Source: Pseudoneobacillus sp052180215 (GTDB lineage Bacteria; Bacillota; Bacilli; Bacillales; Cytobacillaceae). From it: a stretch of DNA of 64,000 nt. The notes under the pieces were generated by a model. It had not been told where the DNA came from and ran no database searches. It saw only the letters and a program-made list of their open reading frames with translations. The stretch covers positions 3,568,001 through 3,632,000 of the forward strand of contig NZ_CP197471.1 in the NCBI RefSeq assembly GCF_052180215.1, written 5' to 3'. How positions within the stretch are numbered: position 1 is the stretch's first letter; the number at the start of each line of letters is the position of its first letter. The translations under genes were made by a program, and so were the position numbers. Positions 42,133 through 50,869 of this stretch are shown piece after piece.

Positions 42133-43281
42133 TTACCATTCAGCTACAGAACCGTCTTTATGTCTCCAAACTGGATTTTTCCAATTATGTCCTACTTCAG
42201 CCATTTTACGAACATATTCTTCATTTACTTCGATTCCTAATCCAGGGTTTTTCGGCATTTTCACTAATCCATCTTCGTATTCGAATACAGAACGGTCTTT
42301 GATATAGTCTAATAAGTCATTGCCTTTATTGTAATGAATGCCAAGGCTTTGCTCTTGGATAAAGGCATTATGCGAAACAGCATCAACCTGCAAGCATGCT
42401 GCTAGGGCAATTGGTCCAAGTGGACAATGTGGAGCTAACGCTACGTCATAGGCTTCTGCCATGGCAGCAATCTTTCTTACCTCAGTGATACCGCCTGCAT
42501 GTGAAAGGTCTGGCTGAATAATATCCACATATCCATCTGATAATAACGTTTTGAAATCCCAACGAGAGAACATTCTTTCTCCTGTCGCAATCGGGATATT
42601 GGTATGATTCGCAATTTCTCTTAAGGCTTCATTATTTTCTGATAGAACTGGTTCCTCAATAAACATTGGACGGAATGCTTCTAACTCTTTTGCTAGGATT
42701 TTGGCCATTGGTTTATGTACTCTTCCGTGGAAGTCTATCCCAATCCCAAAATCCTTCCCACCTATTTCGCGAACAGCTGCAATTCGGGCAACTGCTTGGT
42801 CAATTTTTTCATAAGAATCAATATATTGAAGCTCCTCTGTTGCATTCATTTTGACTGCAGTAAATCCTGCTTCCTTCGCACTCTTAGCAGCATCTGCAAC
42901 ATCATTCGGTCGATCACCGCCGATCCAGCTGTATACACGGATGGCATCACGAACGGGGCCACCAAGTAAATCATAAATAGGAGCATTGTGATACTTACCT
43001 TTAATATCCCAAAGAGCTTGGTCAATTCCTGAGATCGCACTCATTAGGATTGGACCTCCACGGTAAAAGCCTGCACGGTACATCACTTGCCAATGATCCT
43101 CGATTTTCAGAGGATCTTTTCCAATAATATAATCGCTTAATTCTTTCACTGCAGCTTCTACAGTAGCGGCTCTTCCTTCAACGACTGGTTCTCCCCAGCC
43201 AGTAATTCCTTCATCTGTTTCAATTTTTAAAAATAGCCATCTTGGCGGAACGATAAACGTTTCTAATTTAGTTATTTTCAT
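42133..43281 (-). CDS. dgoD: D-galactonate dehydratase
   Basis: A 382-residue enolase-superfamily dehydratase that converts D-galactonate to 2-keto-3-deoxy-D-galactonate. Strong resemblance to E. coli DgoD: LKIETDEGITGWGEPVVEG, AGFYRGGPILMSAISGIDQALWDIKG, FHGRVHKPMAK, FIEEPVL, GERMFSR, QPDLSHAGGITE, LAPHCPLGPIALAACLQ and the C-terminal WRHKDGSVAEW. Metal ligands are in DFHG, EEP and GER. The close match makes galactonate the best guess for the substrate of the whole operon. Confidence 0.92.
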   Translation of the reverse strand: MKITKLETFIVPPRWLFLKIETDEGITGWGEPVVEGRAATVEAAVKELSDYIIGKDPLKIEDHWQVMYRAGFYRGGPILMSAISGIDQALWDIKGKYHNAPIYDLLGGPVRDAIRVYSWIGGDRPNDVADAAKSAKEAGFTAVKMNATEELQYIDSYEKIDQAVARIAAVREIGGKDFGIGIDFHGRVHKPMAKILAKELEAFRPMFIEEPVLSENNEALREIANHTNIPIATGERMFSRWDFKTLLSDGYVDIIQPDLSHAGGITEVRKIAAMAEAYDVALAPHCPLGPIALAACLQVDAVSHNAFIQEQSLGIHYNKGNDLLDYIKDRSVFEYEDGLVKMPKNPGLGIEVNEEYVRKMAEVGHNWKNPVWRHKDGSVAEW

Positions 43282-43295
43282 GCCGAATGTCTCTC

Positions 43296-43937
43296 CTAAC
43301 GTGCGCTTTTAATTAATGACACAAATTTTTGTGCTGTTTCAGTTAGTATTTCAAATCGGTTTTCTTCAATAGCTTGTTTATTTAAAAGTGTTCCTCCGAC
43401 TCCGACTGCTACTGCTCCGTTTTTAATGAATTCGGTAACATTATCTAAAGAAACACCACCTGTAGGCATCATTGGGATATGACCTAGTGGCCCTTTTAAT
43501 TCTCTAATATAATTGGGTCCAACTGAACTAGCTGGGAAAATTTTCAGAATATCAGCACCTGCCTGATAGGCTTTGACGATTTCAGTCGGTGTCATGACCC
43601 CAGGAATAGAAATTTTGCCATATCTTAAAGTCATTTCAATCGTTTTCTCATCTACAATCGGAGAGAAAATAAAGTCTGACCCAGCATCGATAGCTGCTTT
43701 AGCTGTCTCTGCATCTAAAACCGTACCAGCACCAACAAGAACTCTTGCTCCGAATTCTTGTTTAATTTTGTCAATCATCGAAAAAACACCTGGAGTGTCT
43801 ACTGTAATTTCAAGCGCACCAACACCGCCGTTAACAAGAGCTTCTGCTATTTGTGCAATCTTTTCTGCTTTTGGTCTGCGAATAACGGCTACCAATCCAG
43901 AATCCGTTAATCGTTGGATATTTGTTAATTTTTCCAT
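43296..43937 (-). CDS. KHG/KDPG aldolase family, 2-keto-3-deoxy-6-phosphogalactonate/gluconate aldolase
   Basis: A 213-residue class I aldolase. The active-site Arg is in LVAVIRR, the Glu in ALEITVDTPG, PGVMTPTEI forms the phosphate/pyruvate side, and the Schiff-base Lys is in ILKIFPAS. It cleaves the 6-phosphorylated keto-deoxy acid to pyruvate and glyceraldehyde 3-phosphate. It lies between kdgK and dgoD, so the kinase product is its expected substrate. DgoA and Eda/KdgA type cannot be separated by eye. Confidence 0.9.
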   Translation of the reverse strand: MEKLTNIQRLTDSGLVAVIRRPKAEKIAQIAEALVNGGVGALEITVDTPGVFSMIDKIKQEFGARVLVGAGTVLDAETAKAAIDAGSDFIFSPIVDEKTIEMTLRYGKISIPGVMTPTEIVKAYQAGADILKIFPASSVGPNYIRELKGPLGHIPMMPTGGVSLDNVTEFIKNGAVAVGVGGTLLNKQAIEENRFEILTETAQKFVSLIKSAR

Positions 43938-43951
43938 TTAGGAACACCTCT

Positions 43952-44917
43952 TTATCTTTTTACATCCTGGCCATCTTTCTGGCCATTTAGCATTTGTTCA
44001 ACCTCTTCACTACTTGGAAGACCTTCAACGTCTCCGTTTACACCTACAACAATGGCACCAACCGCATTTCCTCTTCTAACGGCTTGGGAAGTAGGTTCAT
44101 TACGTAGAATTCCGCTAATAACTCCAGCTGCAAAGCCATCACCAGCGCCTACTGGATCCACAATTTGTGTGACCTGGAAGCCTTCCACATAACCTTTATC
44201 GTCACCAGATTCGAAATAAGCTCCTTTTTCTCCAAGCTTGATGATAACTGTTTTATTTTGTCCAAAAGATAATGCTTCTGCAATTTCCTCTGGCGTTTTC
44301 TTACCAGTCATTAATTCCCCTTCATCCATACCCGGAAGAATTATGTCGGCTTCTTTCGCAATTTGAATTAGAATGTCCTTAGCCTCTTCTTTACTCCAGA
44401 GTTTAAGACGAATATTGGGGTCGAAGACAATTTTCACATTGTGTTTCTTAGCAATTTCAATTGCTTTGAATATGGCTTTTCTACATGATGCACTCAATGC
44501 CGGGGTAATTCCAGTTAGATGAAGAATTTTGGCACTAGCCATATACTCTTCATCTAAATCTTCCTCTGATAATAAACTGGCAGCTGAATTTTTCCGATAA
44601 TAAAAGACTCGAATATCGGTTGAAGATCTTTTTTCTTTAAAAAACAGTCCAGTAGGGGCTTCATCCGTATACTTACAGCGTGATGTGTCTATTCCTTCCC
44701 CTCTAACAAACTTATGAATGTATCTTCCAAATGGGTCATTTCCCAGTTTACTAAACCAGCCAACCTTGTGGCCTAATCTTTGTAACCCTATAGCAACATT
44801 GGATTCTGCTCCACCTATTTGCTTTAAAAATTTATGGTTATACTCCAAAGGCAGCATTTGTTCAGGATTAAATAGAACCATTGTTTCGCCAAAGGTGACT
44901 ACATCTAATTTTTCCAA
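43952..44917 (-). CDS. kdgK: 2-keto-3-deoxygluconate/galactonate kinase, PfkB family
   Basis: A 321-residue ribokinase-family kinase. VTFGETMVLF is at the start, GGAESNVAIGLQRLG binds substrate, DPNIRLKLW is typical of KDG kinases and DPVGAGDGFAAGVISG is the ATP/anion-hole motif with the catalytic Asp. The start is TTG eight bases after GGAGG; a TTG five codons upstream overlaps that site. In the operon it phosphorylates the DgoD product for the adjacent aldolase. It is a PfkB-type KdgK rather than the DgoK (hexokinase-like) type used by E. coli for galactonate. Confidence 0.9.
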   Translation of the reverse strand: MEKLDVVTFGETMVLFNPEQMLPLEYNHKFLKQIGGAESNVAIGLQRLGHKVGWFSKLGNDPFGRYIHKFVRGEGIDTSRCKYTDEAPTGLFFKEKRSSTDIRVFYYRKNSAASLLSEEDLDEEYMASAKILHLTGITPALSASCRKAIFKAIEIAKKHNVKIVFDPNIRLKLWSKEEAKDILIQIAKEADIILPGMDEGELMTGKKTPEEIAEALSFGQNKTVIIKLGEKGAYFESGDDKGYVEGFQVTQIVDPVGAGDGFAAGVISGILRNEPTSQAVRRGNAVGAIVVGVNGDVEGLPSSEEVEQMLNGQKDGQDVKR

Positions 44918-44974
44918 GAGTTTTTCCTCCAAGCTAGCGTCAATGTTGTATGAATAAAAGAGAAAACCTATTCA

Positions 44975-46258
44975 TTAAGAGAATAGGTTTGGAATAACAA
45001 GAGCAATCCATGGGACAAATAACATAATAACTAGCCCAACGATTAGGATTAAAACGAAAGGTAATATAGCTTTCGAAACCTTTTCAATGGATAACCCTGA
45101 TATACCGGAGGCTACGAAAAGGTTTACCCCTAATGGTGGTGTCATCATTCCAATTTCAGCTCCAACAACTAGTAAAATACCAAAATGGATTGGGTTTACA
45201 CCTAACTGCGTAAGAACTGGTAAGAATAATGGTGCTAAAATGATAATAATCGAAAGTGTTTCCATAAACGTTCCGACAAATAGGATAAGTGCAGTGATTA
45301 ATAATAGAACGATGTACTTATTATCAGACACACCTAAAATGATCTCTGCTAATTTGTTAGGAATTTGGTACATTGTAACTAGTTTCCCAAAACCAGTTGC
45401 TGTACCAAGGATAATCATAACGGATCCTGTAATCATTGCAGATGAAATGAGCGTCTTTGGAATGTCTTTCCACTTTAACTCTTTATATACAAACAACCCT
45501 ACGACAAATCCATAAACAACGGCAATAACAGCTGATTCAGTTGGAGTGAAAACTCCACTATAAATACCACCAAGAATAATAACTGGGGCCATTAAAGCCC
45601 AAAAAGCATCTTTTGTAGCCTTTGCCAATCTCTTAAAGCTGAATTTTTGCCCAGTTCCTTTATAACCGCGTTTTTTAGCCATAAAATAGATTAATATAAC
45701 CATTAAAATAGCTAGAAAAATACCTGGAACAAATCCTGCTAAGAACATGTCTCCAATCGAAACACCTGTTACTACTCCGTAAATAATCATTGGAATGGAT
45801 GGAGGAATAACGATTCCTAAACCGCCACCAGAACCTGCTACTGCTGAAGCAAAGTCTTTACTATATCCTCTGGCAACCATTGCTGGAATCATAATAGAAC
45901 CAATCGCAGCAACCGTCGCTGGGCTTGACCCTGAAATTGCAGCAAAGATGGCACTAGCTAAGATCGTAACGATACCAAATCCACCTGTAATATTCCCCAT
46001 CATTTCTTGGGCTACATTAATGATTCTTTTTGAAAGACCACCTGTCTCCATCAAAGCTCCTGCTAAAATGAAGAATGGTACAGCCATTAATGGAAAAGAG
46101 TCAACAGCTGTAAAGGACTGCTGGGCAATAAAAGATGCTGGCACACCACCAACAAACAGAGCAGAAACGGTAGCAATTCCAATGGAAAATGCGATTGGAA
46201 CTCCTATTAGTAAGCAAAGAATTAATACAATACCTAAAACTAATGGTGCTGACAACAT
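44975..46258 (-). CDS. dctM: TRAP transporter large permease subunit DctM
   Basis: A 427-residue membrane protein with about 12 segments of the DctM/UIT family. GVPIAFSIGIATVSALF, the first-half SGSSPATVAAIGSIMIPAM, PPSIPMIIYGVVTGVSIGDMFLAG and the second-half GTFMETLSIIIILAPLFLP and MMTPPLGVNLFVASGISG are family landmarks. It works with DctQ and DctP for sodium-driven uptake of an acidic sugar. It starts 4 bp after the dctQ stop. Confidence 0.93.
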   Translation of the reverse strand: MLSAPLVLGIVLILCLLIGVPIAFSIGIATVSALFVGGVPASFIAQQSFTAVDSFPLMAVPFFILAGALMETGGLSKRIINVAQEMMGNITGGFGIVTILASAIFAAISGSSPATVAAIGSIMIPAMVARGYSKDFASAVAGSGGGLGIVIPPSIPMIIYGVVTGVSIGDMFLAGFVPGIFLAILMVILIYFMAKKRGYKGTGQKFSFKRLAKATKDAFWALMAPVIILGGIYSGVFTPTESAVIAVVYGFVVGLFVYKELKWKDIPKTLISSAMITGSVMIILGTATGFGKLVTMYQIPNKLAEIILGVSDNKYIVLLLITALILFVGTFMETLSIIIILAPLFLPVLTQLGVNPIHFGILLVVGAEIGMMTPPLGVNLFVASGISGLSIEKVSKAILPFVLILIVGLVIMLFVPWIALVIPNLFS

Positions 46259-46262
46259 ATGA

Positions 46263-46778
46263 TCACCCCTCTATTGCCCGTTGTAATTTTTCTTCATCCG
46301 TTAATTCATCAGTACCACGGAATCTTGCTACTATACCTTGTAAAACACGAATTGCTATTAGAGCGAACCCGATTGGTATAATTGAATATACAAACCCCAT
46401 TGGTAATTGCACGGCTGGGGATAATTGTCCATGTTCAGTAACCATTAAAACCATTTCATATCCATAAAAAGCAACATAAAGGGTGAAACCAACCCAAAGT
46501 AAATCTGCTAGTAAGCCAAACCATTTCGAAACGGCTCTTGGTAAAAGAGTATCAATTACTTCAACGCGAATATGGCGTCGATGTTTTGCTGCCATTGCAG
46601 CTGAAAAATAAACTAACCAAACGAATACATATCGTGAAATTTCTTCTGACCAACCTAGAGAAAGATTAAAAATAAAACGTGATAACACTTGTGCGAATGT
46701 TAATAGAACCATTGACGCAAATAAAACGACTACTACTGACTCTTCAAAATAACGATCAATCTTTTTTAATACCGACAT
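46263..46778 (-). CDS. dctQ: TRAP transporter small permease subunit DctQ
   Basis: A 171-residue membrane protein with four hydrophobic segments. WSEEISRYVFVWLVYFSAAMAAKHRRHIRVEV includes the conserved DctQ motif (EE..R) at the second segment. It pairs with DctM. An AAGGAGG site precedes the start. It is separated from dctP by a 131-bp gap with a stable hairpin, which probably sets the ratio of binding protein to permease. Confidence 0.9.
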   Translation of the reverse strand: MSVLKKIDRYFEESVVVVLFASMVLLTFAQVLSRFIFNLSLGWSEEISRYVFVWLVYFSAAMAAKHRRHIRVEVIDTLLPRAVSKWFGLLADLLWVGFTLYVAFYGYEMVLMVTEHGQLSPAVQLPMGFVYSIIPIGFALIAIRVLQGIVARFRGTDELTDEEKLQRAIEG

Positions 46779-46861
46779 TTTTTTTCCTCCTTAAAAGGAA
46801 CGGATATTACTTTTTTATGTGTTGTGTTGTTTCGTTTCCCAAAATATTTTTTTGGTAAAAA

Positions 46862-46895
46862 GGGGGGACCTGAAGAATATCTCTTCATAGCCCCC
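46862..46895 (-). terminator. Intercistronic hairpin after dctP
   Basis: On the minus strand GGGGG / CCCCC lower and TGAAGA / TCTTCA upper stems are followed by TTTTT. It lies 15 bases after the dctP stop, inside the operon. It likely acts as a partial terminator or mRNA stabiliser, so that the binding protein is made in excess. Confidence 0.75.
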
Positions 46896-46909
46896 ACTTC
46901 CTTCAATTA

Positions 46910-47956
46910 TTACTTGCTTGCATCTTCAACAGCTTTTTTAACTTTTTCTACTGTATCTTTACCAATCTTATCAACGAATGGCTCAACTGCTTTGTCAGTA
47001 ATAGTTTTCATTTCTGCACGAGCTTCTGGAGTTACTTCTGTTACAGTCATACCAGTTGCTTTTAAATCTTCAAGATATTTTGTGTTTGCTTCACGGTTTA
47101 ATTGACGCTCATAGTCACCAGCTTCTTGAGCTGCTTTCACTAAAATATCTTGCTCTTCTTTTGAAGAATCATCCCAGAACATTTTGCTTAATAACACTAC
47201 GAATGGGCTGTATACATGGTGAGTTGTAGATAAATATTTTTGAACTTCATTAAATTTTTGTAGGTAAATGGTTGCTACAGGGTTTTCTTGACCATCAATT
47301 GTTCCTTGTTGCATAGCCGTAAATACTTCAGCAAATGCCATAGGAGTTGGGTTTGCACCTAATTCTCTGAACGCAGCAAGGTGAAGTTGGTTTTCCATTG
47401 TACGGATCTTTAGATTTTTGAAATCTGCAGCAGTTGCTACAGCAACTTTATCGTTTGTTAAATCACGGAATCCATTTTCCCAATAAGCAAGTCCAACCAT
47501 ACCTTGAGCAGGTAATTTCTCAAGTAATTCTTTTGCTACATCGCTTTCTAATAATACTTTGTCTGCCACTTCTTCACTTGGGAAAAGGAAAGGAATGTCA
47601 TAAACAGAGAACTCAGGAACGAAGTTAGCGATTGGTGCTGTTGATGGAATTGTCATTTGTTGTGTTCCTAATTGTAATGCTTCCATCATTGCACGGTCGT
47701 CACCTAATTGGCTGCTATGGTATGTTTCAACTGTAATAGAGCCGTTTGTTTCTTTTTCAACGATTTCTTTAAACTTTAATAATGCTAAGTATTGAGGATG
47801 CTTGTCATTAAGACCGATACCTGCACGAATAACTCTTGCTTTACCTGAACCTTTTTTCTCACTGTCTGCAGCTTTATCTTCTGTGTTACCACAAGCAGCT
47901 AAAACTGAAGTGAATAATGCTACCACCATGAATATTGATAATAACTTCTTAAACAT
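46910..47956 (-). CDS. dctP: TRAP transporter substrate-binding protein DctP
   Basis: A 348-residue lipoprotein: the signal peptide ends in LAAC (Cys22), followed by a short charged linker and the DctP fold. The conserved Arg that salt-bridges the carboxylate lies in LKIRTMENQLHLAAFRELGANPTPMAFAEVFTAMQQGTIDGQENP. It binds an acidic sugar outside the membrane and delivers it to DctQM. As first structural gene of the operon it lies 68 bp after the regulator gene. A galactonate-type substrate is inferred from dgoD. Confidence 0.92.
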   Translation of the reverse strand: MFKKLLSIFMVVALFTSVLAACGNTEDKAADSEKKGSGKARVIRAGIGLNDKHPQYLALLKFKEIVEKETNGSITVETYHSSQLGDDRAMMEALQLGTQQMTIPSTAPIANFVPEFSVYDIPFLFPSEEVADKVLLESDVAKELLEKLPAQGMVGLAYWENGFRDLTNDKVAVATAADFKNLKIRTMENQLHLAAFRELGANPTPMAFAEVFTAMQQGTIDGQENPVATIYLQKFNEVQKYLSTTHHVYSPFVVLLSKMFWDDSSKEEQDILVKAAQEAGDYERQLNREANTKYLEDLKATGMTVTEVTPEARAEMKTITDKAVEPFVDKIGKDTVEKVKKAVEDASK

Positions 47957-47994
47957 GTTTTGTGTCCCCCTTAGACTTTTTAAAATTTATTGAA

Positions 47995-48008
47995 GGAATA
48001 CGCTTACA
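47995..48008 (-). promoter_or_regulatory. Candidate CcpA (cre) site before dctP
   Basis: On the minus strand ATGTAAGCGTATTCC agrees with the cre consensus WTGNAANCGNWNNCW at all positions except the last. It lies between the regulator gene and dctP. It suggests carbon catabolite repression of the operon, by roadblock or at an internal promoter. It also forms part of a small hairpin (AATTCGCTT / AAGCGTATT). Confidence 0.6.
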
Positions 48009-48024
48009 TTTAAAGCGAATTCTT

Positions 48025-49062
48025 CTATCCAAAATTAGGATGATGCTTGTCCTTGTTTTCTGGTAGATTTCCTGCCAGCAAGGTAGGCTGAAACCGGTGA
48101 ATTCGTGATTCTATCTCGGTATCTTGTTCTTGAATCTTTTGAATAAGCAGTTCTGCTGCTCTATTTCCCATGTCAAAGGTTGGCTGGGAAAACAGTGTAA
48201 GTGTCGGTTCTAAAATCGTTACAAAAGGGATGTCATCGAATCCAACGACCGCCAGTTGATCTGGAATCGTTAGCCCGTTTTCTTTTGCAAACTTCAGAAC
48301 TTCAAATAATGTTAAATCATTCGCTGCAATGATGGCTGTAGGCGGCTCAGGTTCTGAAAACATTTCCTTTAGTCCATATTTGAGCAATTCCACATTCATG
48401 CTTTTAATAAAATTTTCATTCACCGGTAGCTGCAGATCCTCAAGCGCTTTTTTGTAGCCCTCAATTCTTTCAATCCTCGGTGTGATTCTTCTTTCCACAG
48501 GAGGGGTAACGATTCCAATTCGCGTATGACCACGGTCAAAAAGGTGTTGTACCGCTAATTTTGAAGCGTTTACATTGTCCAGTAAAAAAACATCAATATC
48601 CACACCTTCGACGATCCTGTCGACAAACACAACTGGATAATTCTGCTTTACCATAGACTGATAAAGATCAAGATTACCACCAGTAGGAAAAATCACTAAA
48701 CCATCCACCTGCTTCGCTAAAAGCATGTGCACATAGTTTTCTTCTTTTGTAGGATTGTCATCTGCATTGCAAACTATGACATGAAAATCATTTTCTCTGC
48801 ATGTATCCTCAATTGCACGAATCACTTGCGTTGAAAAAGAATGAAGGATATTTGAAACAATCACTCCGATTGTAGAAGTTCGTTTTTGCTTTAAACTTCT
48901 GGCAACAATATTTGGCTGATAACCTAATTGTTCAATTGCCTGCTCAATTCGCAGTTTTGTTTCTTCCCCCATATAATCAAAACGCTTGTTTAGGTATTGC
49001 GAAACGGTACTTTTTGAAACCCCTGCAAATTTCGCTACATCGGAAATGGTTATTCTTTTCAT
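48025..49062 (-). CDS. LacI-family regulator of the galactonate operon (KdgR-like)
   Basis: A 345-residue LacI-type repressor. The N-terminal HTH is ITISDVAKFAGVSKSTVSQYLN, the hinge RSLKQKRTSTIGVIV and the periplasmic-binding-protein-like effector domain about 60-335 (PTAIIAANDLTLFEVL, AVVGFDDIPF). Start at the ATG after GGAGG; a GTG/ATG five codons upstream overlaps the site. It is the first gene of the sugar-acid operon. A triple 13-bp operator between its own promoter and start indicates autoregulation. The effector is probably a keto-deoxy sugar acid. Confidence 0.9.
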   Translation of the reverse strand: MKRITISDVAKFAGVSKSTVSQYLNKRFDYMGEETKLRIEQAIEQLGYQPNIVARSLKQKRTSTIGVIVSNILHSFSTQVIRAIEDTCRENDFHVIVCNADDNPTKEENYVHMLLAKQVDGLVIFPTGGNLDLYQSMVKQNYPVVFVDRIVEGVDIDVFLLDNVNASKLAVQHLFDRGHTRIGIVTPPVERRITPRIERIEGYKKALEDLQLPVNENFIKSMNVELLKYGLKEMFSEPEPPTAIIAANDLTLFEVLKFAKENGLTIPDQLAVVGFDDIPFVTILEPTLTLFSQPTFDMGNRAAELLIQKIQEQDTEIESRIHRFQPTLLAGNLPENKDKHHPNFG

Positions 49063-49079
49063 TGTTTCCTCCACCATAC

Positions 49080-49117
49080 TAAAACGGTTTACTAAAACGG
49101 TTTACTAAACCGGTTTA
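49080..49117. promoter_or_regulatory. Triple tandem operator, 13-bp period
   Basis: TAAAACGGTTTAC occurs twice, followed directly by TAAACCGGTTTA, a perfect 12-bp palindrome with the central CG typical of LacI-family operators. It lies just downstream of the promoter of the LacI-type gene. The 13-bp spacing, not a whole helical turn, is unusual for three adjacent sites. Confidence 0.85.
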
Positions 49118-49124
49118 TGAACAT

Positions 49125-49153
49125 AGTATAATAGAATCTGAAAACCCTTTCAA
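49125..49153 (-). promoter_or_regulatory. Sigma-A promoter of the LacI-type gene and operon
   Basis: On the minus strand TTGAAA (49148-49153) and TATACT (49125-49130) are 17 bases apart. The triple operator begins eight bases downstream of the -10. Confidence 0.8.
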
Positions 49154-49247
49154 TAGCTTTTTACTATTTTTTTATTTTTTTATTTTGGTAGTTTTTTACT
49201 GTTGATAGTTTCAGATTTCAAATAGTCTTTCTAAATTAAAAATAAAA

Positions 49248-49287
49248 TGCCAGTTTCCCAATGCTTACTAGCAACGAGAAACTGGCT
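49248..49287 (-). terminator. Terminator of pepA
   Basis: On the minus strand the stem GCCAGTTTC / GAAACTGGC with a branched loop is followed by ATTTTATTTTT. Confidence 0.8.
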
Positions 49288-49297
49288 TTGAATATGA

Positions 49298-50800
49298 TTA
49301 TTTTATTGGTTCAAATCTTTCAACAAATAATGCTAATGTTCTTGTCATAACTCCGGTTGCACCAGACGGACCTAGATCAGAATCCTTTTTAGCTGTAGCC
49401 GTTCCAGCAATATCAAGATGAACCCATGGAGTGTCCTCTGCGAATTCTCCAATAAATGCTGCACCCATGATCGCATGACCGTCTCGACCCGGTGAGTTAT
49501 TTAGATCAGCTATTTTACTGCCTCTCACACGTTCTTTGTCTTTTTCAAAAATAGGTAAGCGCCACATTTGCTCACCAGCTTCAACTGCAGATTCTAACAC
49601 CTGTTCAAATAACTCTTCGTGGTTCGTCAAAGCACCTGTTGTATCATTTCCTAGTGCGACAATCACTCCGCCTGTTAATGTTGCCACATCCACAATATAA
49701 TTAGCTCCATGATGCTTTGCGTACGTTACCGCATCCGCTAAAGCTAAACGCCCTTCTGCATCCGTATTTAGTACTTCAATCGTTTTACCACTCATGGAAG
49801 TAATGACATCATCTGGTTTAAAGGCATTTCCGCTGACCATGTTGTCAGTCGAAGGAATAACCATAACCACGTTTTGTTCTGGCTTTAATTCACCAATGAC
49901 TTCCATGGCACCTAAAACAGCTGCGGCACCGCCCATATCTGTTTTCATGCCTACAATTCCATCTTTAGGTTTTAAAGAGTATCCACCTGTATCAAACGTG
50001 ATCCCCTTTCCAACAAGGGCAATCACATCTTCCCAATTTTCTTTACCTTGGTATTTTAAGACGATCATTTTTGGAGGTTCAACGGATCCTTGGTTGACTG
50101 CTAGCAACGCACCCATTCCAAGTTTTTCCATATCCTCTTTTTCCAAAATTTCTACTTCAAAATCGTATTTTTCTCCTAAAGACTTCGCATAATTTGCTAG
50201 ATCTGTTGCGGTAAGCATATTTCCTGGAAGGTTAACCAATTCACGAGCTGAGTTTGTGGCTTTTCCATATGTATATCCAACTGTTAAAGCAGCCTCGATC
50301 TCAGTTTGGTCCATTCCACCTAATACGGTAAGTTGTTCAATCTTCTTTTCAGGTTCATTTGAGCTTTGTTTGTAGCCTTTAAAACGGTAAGTTGATAAAG
50401 CAAAAGATTCACTCAAGGCATGGGCAACATCATTTTCCTCAAACAAGTCAGATTTAAAAGAATCAAGCAATACAGTAGTTTCTTGTAATTTTTGATCTTG
50501 AATCGTTTGAAACACTTTACCAAAAGCTTCTTTTAATGTTTCAAAGTCAAAGCCATTTTCTTTTCCTAAACCAACAAAAAAGAGTCTTTTCGGGCCGATT
50601 TTTCCAAAGGTATGTACTTTTGAAATAGCCTTTTTCTTAGCTGAAATATCACCGCTTTTAACTAATTGTGTTAAATGTCCATCTAGTAACTGATCAAGTT
50701 CAGCTAAATACCCTTCAAACTTAACAGGTTTCTCCACTAAGCCAATTATTAAACTTTCTTGCTCTGTAGAAAAATCCCATTCCACTTTAACAGAAAACAT
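49298..50800 (-). CDS. pepA: Leucyl aminopeptidase, M17 family
   Basis: Zinc/manganese aminopeptidase of 500 residues. The N-terminal macro-like domain (about 1-160) is followed by the catalytic domain with VGKGITFDTGGYSLKP (Lys and Asp ligands), MKTDMGGAAAV and the family signature NTDAEGRLALADA. It removes N-terminal amino acids from peptides in the cytoplasm. The ATG after AAAGGGGCGGAG is used; an upstream extension lies in the ribosome binding region. It corresponds to YuiE. Confidence 0.94.
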   Translation of the reverse strand: MFSVKVEWDFSTEQESLIIGLVEKPVKFEGYLAELDQLLDGHLTQLVKSGDISAKKKAISKVHTFGKIGPKRLFFVGLGKENGFDFETLKEAFGKVFQTIQDQKLQETTVLLDSFKSDLFEENDVAHALSESFALSTYRFKGYKQSSNEPEKKIEQLTVLGGMDQTEIEAALTVGYTYGKATNSARELVNLPGNMLTATDLANYAKSLGEKYDFEVEILEKEDMEKLGMGALLAVNQGSVEPPKMIVLKYQGKENWEDVIALVGKGITFDTGGYSLKPKDGIVGMKTDMGGAAAVLGAMEVIGELKPEQNVVMVIPSTDNMVSGNAFKPDDVITSMSGKTIEVLNTDAEGRLALADAVTYAKHHGANYIVDVATLTGGVIVALGNDTTGALTNHEELFEQVLESAVEAGEQMWRLPIFEKDKERVRGSKIADLNNSPGRDGHAIMGAAFIGEFAEDTPWVHLDIAGTATAKKDSDLGPSGATGVMTRTLALFVERFEPIK

Positions 50801-50869
50801 AAACTCCGCCCCTTTTTTTCTATATGTATTCAATTTATTATATCGAAATGTTTCGATTATTTCGAGTAG

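Noticed and set aside
45087..46262. Long plus-strand open frames opposite dctM
   Set aside because: Antisense to a clear TRAP permease gene; no independent start signals.
49298..50192. Long plus-strand open frames inside pepA
   Set aside because: They are antisense shadows of a well-conserved enzyme.
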